From Solirubrobacteraceae bacterium (lineage in GTDB: Bacteria; Actinomycetota; Thermoleophilia; Solirubrobacterales; Solirubrobacteraceae), in contig JADGPL010000020.1 in the NCBI GenBank assembly GCA_017882455.1, positions 1 through 58,832 on the forward strand: 58,832 bases of DNA. The letters run 5' to 3'. Positions 49,214 through 57,208 of this stretch are shown here, one piece after another; position 1 is the stretch's first letter; every line of letters begins with the position of its first letter. The notes below the pieces were generated by a model, which saw nothing but the letters and a program-made list of their open reading frames with translations, was not told the origin of the DNA and did no database searches. The translations under genes and the position numbers were made by a program.

Positions 49214-51859
49214 ATGACCGCTGCCAGCATCGGCGCCGCCAAGGGCGGGGGCTATGCCCGCTACCTGGAGGGCAAGACCGTGACCCCCGAGCGCGGGGAC
49301 TACTACCTGACGCCCGACGGCGAGATGGCACAGGCCCCCGGCCGCTGGCTCGCCAACGACGACACGCTGGCCGCATTGGGCATCCAGCCGGGCGAGCCTG
49401 TGCAGGGCGCTGACTTCATCGCGTTGATGGAGGGACGACACCCAGGCACCGGGCGATGGCTGCGCCCCGAGGGCGCAGGCGGCGGCAGAGGCGGCGGGAT
49501 CGACGTGACGTTCAGCGCCCCCAAGTCCGTATCGACCGTCTGGGCGCTGGGAGATCCGTGGCAGCGAAAGCAGATCGAGGCCGCGCACGCCCGTGCGGTC
49601 GAGCAGACGATCCTCTACCTACGCGAGCAGGTCCCCGTCGTCCGCCGACGCTACGACGGGCAGGTCGTAGAAGAGAACGCCAAGGACGTGATCGCCGCGG
49701 AGTACCGGCACACCACCGCCAGAGGCGTAGCCGGCGGCCGGGCGCCCGACCCGCAGCTGCACAGCCACGTGGTCATCACCGGCGCTGTCCGCGAGGACGA
49801 CCGGGTCGTCGCGATCTCCTCCCGGCCGATCTTCCGAAGCGCCCGCGAGCTTGGCGCGTTCTACCGCTCCCAGCTCGCCCACGAGCTCGCCAAAGACGGC
49901 TACCAGATCAAGTACGGCACAGGCAAGGACGGCCGGTACTTCGAGCTGGCCGGCGTACCCCAAGGGCTGCTCGATGACTTCTCCGGCCGCAGCCGCGAGG
50001 TCGCCCGCGCCGCGGAGCGATTCCGTGCCCGCTACGGACGAGCACCGGAGCGCGGGGAGCTACGCGGCCTCGCGCTCGAGAACCGCAGAGCCAAGCAACC
50101 CACCACCAGAGCCGACCTACAACAAGCATGGGCCGACACCGGCCACCGCCACGGCTTCGCACACGACGAGGCGCTACAGCTCCTCGGCGGCCCCGAGCGC
50201 ACCGGCCGCAGCGGCAAGGTTGAGGACCGCATCGAGGCTCAGCTGACCCAGCAGCGCGCGGTGTTCGACTCGCGCGAGCTGCGCACCGTCGCGCTCGAGC
50301 AAACAGCCGGAGAGATGCTCCCCGACACAGCGCTCGGAATCGCCCGCGAGATGGTCCGCGACCGACGCATCCTCACCCTCGAGGACGGACGCATGACCAC
50401 GCTCGCCATCCGCGCACAGGAGCAAGCGATCGAGCGACGTGCCACCGCGCTCTCACAGCCCGTGGGCAGAGACGCCGGCGACGCTTCGCGTGAGAGCGCG
50501 GTGCGTGAAGTCGCTGAGCGGATCGCCGCGCCGCTCAGTGCCGAGCAGCACGCCGCGCTCCAGGCGATCACCGGCCCCGAGCGACTCGCCGTCCTCATCG
50601 GCCCAGCAGGCACAGGCAAGGGCATCGTCATCGACGCCGCAGCAAGAGCAGAGGAACGCGCGGGCCGCACGGTGCTGGGTATCGCCGTATCCGGCAGCAC
50701 CGCAGAGCGACTCGGCGCCGAGACCCCATCCCTCAACGGGCGAACACTCACCCTGGACTCGCTCGTCGCGCGTGCCCGCACGGGGAGCATCCACGTCGAC
50801 CAGGCCACCACGATCTTCCTCGACGAGGCCGGGATGGCCGACCACCAGCGCCTCGACGCGCTGACCGCGCTCGTGGAGCGCTCCGGGGCGAAGCTCATCG
50901 CCGTAGGCGATGGCAAGCAGCTCCCCTCGATTGGTCCCGGAGGCATGTTCGACCGGCTCTCCCAACACGCCACCACAGCCGAGCTGACGGACATCTACCG
51001 AACCAAAGACCCCGATGAGCAGCGCGCCTGGCAAGCCCTCCGCGCCGGCGAACCAGAGCGAGCGATGGCGCACTACGTCCTGCGCAACCAGCTCCACTTC
51101 CAAAACACCCGCGACATGGCGGGCGAGGCCGCCGTGCAACGCTGGCACGAACTCACCCAACGGCACGGGGCACGCGAGGTCGCGCTGATCGCGGACGCGT
51201 CAAACCAGGAGATCGACCGCCTCAACGCCCGCGCGCAACACCTCCGCAGCGAACACGGAGAACTCGGCCACCACACGCTCCAGCACCCCGACCGCCACTA
51301 CAGCCTCCACCAAGGCGACCTCATCGCCTTCACCAAACAGCACCGGCCCCCAGACCAGCCGCGAGTCGAGAACGGCAGCCGCGGCGAAATCACGGCGATC
51401 ACACCGCGCGGCATCACGATCGCCCTCGACGGATCAGACCGCCATATCAACCTCCACCAGGAGCACCTCGGCACGATCCGCCTCGGCTACGCCCAACACG
51501 TCTACCGCCAGCAAGGCGCCACCGTCGAGCGCTCCGTCGTCCTCACCGGCGGCTGGCAAACCAGCAAGGAGAGCGCCTACGTCGAGGCCACACGCGCCCG
51601 CCACGGCACCGACTGGTACCTCGCACGCGACCAACTCGGCGAGCAAGGACAAGACCCCAACCGCATCAGACGACTCGCCGAACACATGCGCAACAGCCGC
51701 GCGCAGACCCCATCCCTTGCGATCCGCGAGCGCGCGGACACAGGCTGGGAACCCAGCCGCGACCCCCTACGGCTCCGCTCCCGACTCTCACCAACGCACT
51801 GGCTCACCCGTACACCCAGCCGTGATACACCCGACCGCAGTGTGGGCCGCGGACGCTGA
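49214..51859 (+). CDS. MobF-family relaxase-helicase (TraA-like)
   Basis: An 881-residue protein from ATG 49214; GTG 49154 would add 20 unlike residues. The TrwC relaxase domain shows Tyr residues near the N terminus (GGGYARYLEG, GDYYL), FSAPKSVSTVWALGDPW, EYRHTTAR, and the metal-binding pair in DPQLHSHVVI (His 183, His 185). The helicase part has Walker A LIGPAGTGKG (about 463-469), Walker B TTIFLDEAGM, and VGDGKQLPSIGPGGMF, ending with LRLGYAQHVYRQQGATVE (UvrD-C-like). It nicks oriT and unwinds DNA for transfer. No TraG/FtsK-like ATPase is present in the window. Confidence 0.9.
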   Translation: MTAASIGAAKGGGYARYLEGKTVTPERGDYYLTPDGEMAQAPGRWLANDDTLAALGIQPGEPVQGADFIALMEGRHPGTGRWLRPEGAGGGRGGGIDVTFSAPKSVSTVWALGDPWQRKQIEAAHARAVEQTILYLREQVPVVRRRYDGQVVEENAKDVIAAEYRHTTARGVAGGRAPDPQLHSHVVITGAVREDDRVVAISSRPIFRSARELGAFYRSQLAHELAKDGYQIKYGTGKDGRYFELAGVPQGLLDDFSGRSREVARAAERFRARYGRAPERGELRGLALENRRAKQPTTRADLQQAWADTGHRHGFAHDEALQLLGGPERTGRSGKVEDRIEAQLTQQRAVFDSRELRTVALEQTAGEMLPDTALGIAREMVRDRRILTLEDGRMTTLAIRAQEQAIERRATALSQPVGRDAGDASRESAVREVAERIAAPLSAEQHAALQAITGPERLAVLIGPAGTGKGIVIDAAARAEERAGRTVLGIAVSGSTAERLGAETPSLNGRTLTLDSLVARARTGSIHVDQATTIFLDEAGMADHQRLDALTALVERSGAKLIAVGDGKQLPSIGPGGMFDRLSQHATTAELTDIYRTKDPDEQRAWQALRAGEPERAMAHYVLRNQLHFQNTRDMAGEAAVQRWHELTQRHGAREVALIADASNQEIDRLNARAQHLRSEHGELGHHTLQHPDRHYSLHQGDLIAFTKQHRPPDQPRVENGSRGEITAITPRGITIALDGSDRHINLHQEHLGTIRLGYAQHVYRQQGATVERSVVLTGGWQTSKESAYVEATRARHGTDWYLARDQLGEQGQDPNRIRRLAEHMRNSRAQTPSLAIRERADTGWEPSRDPLRLRSRLSPTHWLTRTPSRDTPDRSVGRGR

Positions 51860-51963
51860 GCGACCGCTGATGTGAACTCCGATCGACCCGGATCGCAACC
51901 ACTCCATTGTGTATTCAGCCTCCCTCGCGCTTGCGCATGGTTGGGACGATGACATTCGTGCTG

Positions 51964-52344
51964 TCAGCGGGCCGCCACTGAGACGTCGCGACCAACGAGA
52001 TGGGCGAACGTCGTCAAGTCGGAGGGCGCGATACCGAAAGGTCGCGGGAAGCTCAAGGATCTGCCGGTCGCAGGGAACAGGGACTTCAGCGCCATGGCCG
52101 ACTCGAAGCGGGAACGGACTCTCAGGCCAGGGGAATCGACTGGACTGAGCATGTACATGACGAGGTGGCGGACTGCGAGCACGGCACCGAGCGCGGGAAT
52201 GGCGCGCCCCGTGTCGTCTTTCAGAGTGACCGCAAATGAACGGAACCATGCTCCGCCATCACGCACTCGCTGCCCCAACCAGACGCGCATTCCTGGAAGT
52301 GGCTGACGCCTCGCCAAACCTTCAGTAAAGGTCTGTTGTCCCAA
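51964..52344 (-). CDS. Possible small protein in the relaxase downstream gap
   Basis: A 126-residue frame with reasonably balanced composition: GGAWFRSFAVTLKDDTGRAI, then a hydrophobic stretch (IPALGAVLAVRHLVMYML) and SPVDSPGLRVRSRFESAMAL. No family recognised, no ribosome-binding site, and the 51860-52490 gap has other similar-length frames, so this may be noncoding. If oriT lies near the relaxase, it could be here; I see no diagnostic nic sequence. Confidence 0.3.
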   Translation of the reverse strand: MGQQTFTEGLARRQPLPGMRVWLGQRVRDGGAWFRSFAVTLKDDTGRAIPALGAVLAVRHLVMYMLSPVDSPGLRVRSRFESAMALKSLFPATGRSLSFPRPFGIAPSDLTTFAHLVGRDVSVAAR

Positions 52345-52490
52345 ACTCGCCCTGGCGCTCTGGAGGCTCCTTCGTGCAGAACGCGCCTACACTATTCGGT
52401 CGAGCAGTTCGTGCTCGCAGGACGCACCGAGCAGGCCGGCGAGGCAGCAACCTTATGCCGGGGCGCCGCCCTGGCGGCGACGGCTGGCGA

Positions 52491-53657
52491 CTACAGGCCG
52501 AGAATCGAGCGACGCACGACGGCGCCTAGAGCGATTAGGGCACCAGAGAGCAGCGCGGCGAGGATGATCGTAAGAAGTTGAAGGTGCGCGGTCTCGTTCG
52601 GCTGCACCAAGGCTACCGTTGCATGGCAGTCGGGGTCGTGCGTGGCGTCGCGCTCGGGGGCGCGGCTACACGTCCATTGGCGGCTCGGGCCGGCGCCGTT
52701 CGGCGCGGGATTGCTTGCCTGGAGATCCAGTTCGCTCGCTATCGCGTTGACTTCCGTCTCGGCTTCGCCGGGCCCGAGCGACCGCGCCGACGCGTTGTCG
52801 ATGTTGTCCGCTGTCAGCGGTTCCTTCGGGACCGAGTGACCGACGAGCGCGGGTAGCCGCAGAAAGCAACTTTGGTAGCCGCGTGCCGAAATCCATGGCG
52901 CGAGAAACACGAATCGCATAAGGCCATTCTGAAAGTCCGTGTTGGGCGTGATGTGCTTTAGCTCGGCGTTCGGAATCATGCCGGTCACCACCGTGTCTTC
53001 TTGGCTCTGTCGTCCTTGGTATTCGGCGGAGGCTGAGACCTGCACGTCGGGCGCGATCATTTCGACATGGAGCTGCGAGATTCGACCCTTCACGGCGAGT
53101 CCGAAGAGGCCGGGAACGTTGGGGTGAGGCACGGTGAAGGTGCGATGACCTGGCGAGTAGTAGTTGGTGTGAAGCACGAGGACTTCGTGTAGGCGGGTGG
53201 CTCGCACGGCTCTTAGCCAGCGCGGATCGAGCTGGACGGTGATTCGGACCGCGACGGGGTTGGAGCAACCCGCGGTTTCGACTTCGACCCGCGTAGCTTC
53301 GCTTGACTCGAGTTCGGGCTCACGATTCGGGATGTGGTTCAAGGCTGCGTCGAATGTGGCGACGTCGTAATGCATGAGTGTTGAACGTCCCGAGACCGCA
53401 AAAGCGACGCTGAGATGTTCACCTTCACCTTCGGGTGGCGCATGGACGGAGAGGAGGAAGGTTCCTGCGATGACTGCCCCGAACACAGCCGCGATCAGGA
53501 GAGCAACGTATACCACCTGACGCCAGCCGGGAGGCGACGCAGGCGCAGCCAACCGCGTTGTAGACGGAGACAATGGGCGCGTGTGGTGTCGTGCGCGGCG
53601 GCGCAGCGCCACGCCCAGGCCAGCGAGACCCAAGAAGACGAAGAGTTGCTTTCGCAT
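52491..53657 (-). CDS. Membrane-anchored protein of unknown function
   Basis: A 388-residue protein from ATG 53657. Segments: a short hydrophobic N terminus (LFVFLGLAGLGVAL), a membrane helix at about 49-70 (VVYVALLIAAVFGAVIAGTF), a ~290-residue probably extracytoplasmic domain (HLSVAFAVSGRSTLMHYDVA, VAVRITVQLDPRWLRAVRAT, SQLHVEMIAPDVQVSASAEY, TPNTDFQNGLMRFVFLAPWI), and a C-terminal helix (LTIILAALLSGALIALGAVV). Four cysteines in the outer part may pair. Its charge and lower GC differ from the chromosomal genes. No family recognised. Confidence 0.65.
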   Translation of the reverse strand: MRKQLFVFLGLAGLGVALRRRARHHTRPLSPSTTRLAAPASPPGWRQVVYVALLIAAVFGAVIAGTFLLSVHAPPEGEGEHLSVAFAVSGRSTLMHYDVATFDAALNHIPNREPELESSEATRVEVETAGCSNPVAVRITVQLDPRWLRAVRATRLHEVLVLHTNYYSPGHRTFTVPHPNVPGLFGLAVKGRISQLHVEMIAPDVQVSASAEYQGRQSQEDTVVTGMIPNAELKHITPNTDFQNGLMRFVFLAPWISARGYQSCFLRLPALVGHSVPKEPLTADNIDNASARSLGPGEAETEVNAIASELDLQASNPAPNGAGPSRQWTCSRAPERDATHDPDCHATVALVQPNETAHLQLLTIILAALLSGALIALGAVVRRSILGL

Positions 53658-53694
53658 CCCGCATATCCTGGCTGAACCGGCGCGCTAGATGCCG

Positions 53695-53862
53695 CCTCGT
53701 CGCGGCGGGTGGTGTTTCCGTGAGGCCGAAGAAGACGGGGAGAATCTGCCGGACTCGCTCTCGGTTGAGGCCGAAGCGTTAGCCGAGTTCGCTCAGGGCC
53801 AGGCCCTCCACGATGCGGAGCCTGAATATCTCTCGGTTGCGGTCGTTGGGGGCGCGGCCGTG
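53695..53862 (-). pseudogene. Sigma-70 region 4-like HTH remnant with internal stop
   Basis: On the minus strand one frame reads HGRAPNDRNREIFRLRIVEG, LALSELG, then TAA, then RFGLNRERVRQILPVFFGLT. The signature N-R-E-R-V-R-Q-I-L is the region 4.2 helix-turn-helix of sigma factors and related small regulators. The internal TAA makes it a broken gene. It abuts the next hypothetical gene. Confidence 0.6.
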
Positions 53863-53864
53863 TT

Positions 53865-54113
53865 TTAGCGATAGCCGTAGCAATTCAGCGCGCAGACGAT
53901 CTCAAACAGCTCGACACCGCTGCTGAACTCGGGGCGCTGAACAAGGTCGCTGGCGGTCCCGAGCTGGTTGACCGCGCTGGTCTCGGCCGTGGTCAGCCCT
54001 GCCAGCGTGTCTTTGCTCAGGCCGAGTTCGTTGACTTTCATCGGCGGGCGGGGCGTGAACTTCGAGCCACGCGGGGGCAGCTCGATATCCAAGCCGAGCA
54101 CGTTGACGATCAC
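53865..54113 (-). CDS. Hypothetical protein
   Basis: An 82-residue frame: IVNVLGLDIELPPRGSKFTP, then VNELGLSKDTLAGLTTAETS and SGVELFEIVCALNCYGYR. Balanced composition but no family recognised. It directly precedes the HTH remnant on the same strand and may once have been part of that unit. Confidence 0.35.
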   Translation of the reverse strand: MIVNVLGLDIELPPRGSKFTPRPPMKVNELGLSKDTLAGLTTAETSAVNQLGTASDLVQRPEFSSGVELFEIVCALNCYGYR

Positions 54114-54181
54114 AGCACGGCCCGGAACTCTCCCGTCTCGTCGCGGCCAAGCTCAAGCCGGCTCACAGCGCACACTCCGCC

Positions 54182-54210
54182 TTGACATAGGGATATAAGG
54201 GCTATAGGCT
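54182..54210 (+). promoter_or_regulatory. Sigma-70-type promoter TTGACA-17-TAGGCT
   Basis: TTGACA (54182-54187), 17 nt, TAGGCT (54205-54210), in an AT-richer stretch with several CTATA/TATAG repeats. It would give a ~30-nt leader containing AAAGGAG. Confidence 0.65.
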
Positions 54211-54247
54211 TCTACCACTATACCAAGCTAGGTACAAAGGAGTCGTT

Positions 54248-54556
54248 ATGGCCCGTCGGGTAGACCGTTTCGAGAAGGAGGTCCAAGAAGCCCTACGCCG
54301 CTACCCGTGGGAGCAGTGGTGCGACGGCTCGATTTGGGAGATTCGCCAAGGCGAGGACTACGACGTGCCCACCGAGAACATGCGCGTCAACCTCCATGAG
54401 CGCGCTAAGCAGCGCGTGATGAAGGTCAGAACAGAGAAGTTCAAAGACAAACCCAGCGAGGGCCTGCGCTTTCAGTTCATCGCACTTGAACTGGTGTCGC
54501 CCATTCGAGGGCTGAAGCCATTGGGCCACGGCAACGTGACTCGCCGGCGGTTGTAG
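54248..54556 (+). CDS. Small conserved hypothetical protein
   Basis: A 102-residue basic protein with an excellent ribosome-binding site (AAAGGAG) and promoter. It reads VDRFEKEVQEALRRYPWEQW, CDGSIWEIRQGEDYDVPTEN, MRVNLHERAKQRVMKVRTEK and EGLRFQFI. The W-E-I-x-x-G-E-D-Y block looks conserved, but the function is unknown. Its strong expression signals set it apart from its neighbours. Confidence 0.72.
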   Translation: MARRVDRFEKEVQEALRRYPWEQWCDGSIWEIRQGEDYDVPTENMRVNLHERAKQRVMKVRTEKFKDKPSEGLRFQFIALELVSPIRGLKPLGHGNVTRRRL

Positions 54557-54611
54557 TCTCGGTCGCAGCATCCTCGCTTGTGCCAACTGGGCGGCGCTGG
54601 TGCGACGGCGC

Positions 54612-54617
54612 TACGAT
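54612..54617 (+). promoter_or_regulatory. -10 hexamer TACGAT
   Basis: TACGAT, 6 nt, ATG at 54624; no ribosome-binding site. Confidence 0.45.
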
Positions 54618-54623
54618 CCAGAT

Positions 54624-54923
54624 ATGGATGCACGTGAGCACCTAGGGAGGCTGAAGGGTCGTGACATTCCAACGATCACGCACAAGAAGCCCAACCGCGT
54701 GCTGTCGGTTCACGGCTCTGACGTCGAGGTCATGCGTGAGCAGCACGGAACTGTGCCCGTGGCGCACGTTCAGCAGGCGCTCGACAAGCTCTACAGCGAC
54801 GGTGTGCTGCGCATCAACAAGGCGACATTGGGGCACTCCAACACGGCGTTTGTCGGTGCGGTACTTGCTCAATTGCCTGAGGTTGAAGTCGTCAGGAGCC
54901 CACGGTCGGTGCGTCTCGCCTAG
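54624..54923 (+). CDS. Small protein, possibly winged-helix
   Basis: A 99-residue protein. It reads DAREHLGRLKGRDIPTITHK, PNRVLSVHGSDVEVMREQHG and VPVAHVQQALDKLYSDGVLR, then INKATLGHSNTAFVGAVLAQ. The helix-helix-hairpin order of the middle part fits a winged helix. No family name is assigned. Its 3' end overlaps the minus-strand membrane protein gene by 32 bp. Confidence 0.6.
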   Translation: MDAREHLGRLKGRDIPTITHKKPNRVLSVHGSDVEVMREQHGTVPVAHVQQALDKLYSDGVLRINKATLGHSNTAFVGAVLAQLPEVEVVRSPRSVRLA

Positions 54924-55464
54924 CCAGGCGATTGAGGCAGCGGCGTATCGACCGCGTTCCCCTCGGCTTTGAATAGGCTGCGATCGCCCTCGCTGCTTCG
55001 CCGGTCGCGCTCAGCGCTATCGCCCGGTCGGTCTCGTGTGTCGGGCCGGCAGGCATCGAGAAAAAGCTGTTGAGGGTTTGCATCGTTAGCCAAAGCGACG
55101 ACCAAGTTCCCTCATCCACGGTGCTCAGGGCGTCACGGTACTCGCGCCAAGTCGAGAGGACGTCCTGGTAACGCATTTTCGCTGTCTCGCTAATCGTTTT
55201 AGTCCGCTCGGATTGGAGTACGATGACCAGGCCAGCGAGTTCTGTGTGGAAGAGACGTGCAGCGACGCGGCGTCGCTGGTTCCGGCCGATCCACGCGAGG
55301 ACGAACTGGCCCGCGATTGTGAGAGCGCCGCCGATGACGACTCCAATGAGTGGGAGGACTTCGGAGAGCTGCGACGCGATCAGCACGAGCAAAACGTACC
55401 GATCTGCTGGACCGCCGCACTTCAGGCTGATCTGGTCAGGCGCCCGGAAGGGACCGCGTGTCAT
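54892..55464 (-). CDS. Membrane protein of unknown function
   Basis: A 190-residue protein with a hydrophobic N-terminal half (YVLLVLIASQLSEVLPLIGV, VIGGALTIAGQFVLAWIG: one or two helices) and a cytoplasmic basic/helical half (VAARLFHTELAGLVIVLQSE, RYQDVLSTWREYRDALSTVD). A later GTG near VLLVLIASQ may be the true start. The layout recalls small two-helix membrane proteins with coiled C termini that turn up in defence cargo, but I cannot assign a family. Confidence 0.55.
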   Translation of the reverse strand: MTRGPFRAPDQISLKCGGPADRYVLLVLIASQLSEVLPLIGVVIGGALTIAGQFVLAWIGRNQRRRVAARLFHTELAGLVIVLQSERTKTISETAKMRYQDVLSTWREYRDALSTVDEGTWSSLWLTMQTLNSFFSMPAGPTHETDRAIALSATGEAARAIAAYSKPRGTRSIRRCLNRLARRDAPTVGS

Positions 55465-55591
55465 GCGGTAGTCCGATCACGATGTTCCTTTACGTACTCG
55501 TGTGGCTCTTGCGCGCGACCCAGCCGGCGGGGTGTCGTCCGGTCCGTCCGGGATTCTGGACATGGGCCAGAATCTAAGACAGGAGGCTTTC

Positions 55592-55969
55592 GTGTCCCGC
55601 TATCCGCAACTGCCCGTCCGCCACGCTGTGAGAAGTGACGAGGGGGTGTCCTTCATCGACTACTTGAATCGACTCGCCGACGAGAGGGGTGTTCTCCGCC
55701 AGCGCCAGCTCGCGTTCATCAACGAATGGGACTGCTTGGTCGATGATCTTGGCCGCCGTCCGACGCCAGCCGACTACGCCGAGAGATGGAAGATGCCTCG
55801 GTCCACGGTGTATTCGCTCTTGGCTGAGTTCCGGCATCTGTTCCCAGGACAGACCGACCCCACCGACCTATGCCGAGAGATCTGGGAGGGCGTGGCTGCA
55901 CAGCAGCACGAAGCACCGTTCGGGATTGTCGATTGGGAGCAGGTCCGGGTGGTGCCGCTCGCCGCCTGA
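55592..55969 (+). CDS. Small HTH-like protein
   Basis: A 125-residue protein from GTG 55592, chosen because CAGGAGG lies 6-7 nt upstream. It reads SRYPQLPVRHAVRSDEGVSF, YLNRLADERGVLRQRQLAFI, then a helix-turn-helix-like stretch PTPADYAERWKMPRSTVYSL, LAEFRHLFPGQTDPTDLCRE and FGIVDWEQVRVVPLAA. Probably a DNA-binding protein that could control the gene after it. Confidence 0.62.
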   Translation: MSRYPQLPVRHAVRSDEGVSFIDYLNRLADERGVLRQRQLAFINEWDCLVDDLGRRPTPADYAERWKMPRSTVYSLLAEFRHLFPGQTDPTDLCREIWEGVAAQQHEAPFGIVDWEQVRVVPLAA

Positions 55970-56058
55970 ACCAGGTCAGCAGTTGGGCAGCGCCGCCCGT
56001 CAATGCATGTCCACTTCTTTGCCTGGTGATCGTAGCCGTATCGTGGCATCCTATAGTT

Positions 56059-57021
56059 GTGTCGGATCCCCAGATTTCGTCGCTTCTGTCGGGCCAGATC
56101 ATTCGCAGCGGCCAACACGGGCAGTATTTGATCACGCGGGAAACAGTCGAAGATATGCACCGGCAGCTCCAGGAACGTCCCGTGCCCGTCAACATCGAAC
56201 ATGATCCGACCGTACCGCCCGTCGGCCGTATCACCGACAGTCGGCTGGTGGAACTCGAGGACGGAGAGTTGGCCCTAGAGACCGACACCGAGATATTTGA
56301 CGGAACGGTGCCTGCGGCGCTCTACGCTCATTCGGATCTAGCCTCGGCTGTACAGGCGCTTGAGCACCTCCCCGCTGAACCTGGTCCCGTAGATGTGATT
56401 GTCGATGACCGCTCGTACTCCAAAGAGGATCTTGAGGCTCTACGCGTCATCATCGCCGAGGTCGGGGGCGCCAATGCGCGCGACGGTGCATTGCGATTTT
56501 CGCAACTTCCGGACGCGCTGCTGGTGTTCTCGCTGGGCTCCACGGGTACCGCCATGTTTTGGTTCAGCAAGGGCTTCTTTACCAAGCTCGGTGAACGTAC
56601 AGCCGAGGAACTGGGGGAGGAGGTCGGAAAAGATCTCGCTGGCGCTTACCGAGCGCTGAAGACAAAGGTCCGCGAAGTTGTTGCGCGTAGAAACCCGCCT
56701 GACCAGCCACCGCTCACAATGTTTACGCTCACGATCGGCCGTGCAGATGGGGGTACAGTGGAAATTGAAGGAAGCACGCGTGCAGGCGACGCTGGCCTTG
56801 ATGATTTCCTTGATGCAGGCGAGGAGCTGCTGGCGATCGCTCGCGTGTTCGTGGACAGAGCGCCTGAGCCGGCTACGCTCGCCAAGATGCATTTCGCGCG
56901 CGAAGACGGAACTTGGCACCTTCGCTACGGGCTCGACGATCAGGCTCGGCCTGTCATGATCGTCGCACTGTCGGATGAGGAATACGCGAGGGCGAAGGCT
57001 GTGGCTCAGCAGGAGCACTGA
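56059..57021 (+). CDS. Protein of unknown function
   Basis: A 320-residue protein from GTG 56059. Residues 1-110 (LSGQIIRSGQHGQYLITRET, VPVNIEHDPTVPPVGRITDS, ELEDGELALETDTEIFDGTV) resemble the first part of phage prohead-protease-like folds (P-V-x-I-x-H-D-P-T-x-P-x-G), though this is weak. The middle has FSLGSTGTAMFWFSKGFFTK, then EELGEEVGKDLAGAYRALKT, a charged helix that could pack on a membrane. The C terminus (LLAIARVFVDRAPEPATLAK, DGTWHLRYGLDDQARPVMIV) looks like a separate domain. No family is assigned. Confidence 0.6.
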   Translation: MSDPQISSLLSGQIIRSGQHGQYLITRETVEDMHRQLQERPVPVNIEHDPTVPPVGRITDSRLVELEDGELALETDTEIFDGTVPAALYAHSDLASAVQALEHLPAEPGPVDVIVDDRSYSKEDLEALRVIIAEVGGANARDGALRFSQLPDALLVFSLGSTGTAMFWFSKGFFTKLGERTAEELGEEVGKDLAGAYRALKTKVREVVARRNPPDQPPLTMFTLTIGRADGGTVEIEGSTRAGDAGLDDFLDAGEELLAIARVFVDRAPEPATLAKMHFAREDGTWHLRYGLDDQARPVMIVALSDEEYARAKAVAQQEH

Positions 57022-57208
57022 GCACTCAGCGACCGCCTTTCGCAGCCATCAGCTGTGGCTGATGGCTGCGTCCGAAACCCGCGGCGGCGGGACCACTTGG
57101 CGTCATCAAGCGCCATCCACGCCCGCCAGGGACGAGCGCAGAGCGGTCGCAGAACACAGCGGTGCCTCCTGAGCTGGGGATACATCGCCCGAGAATCCTG
57201 CTACCCAG

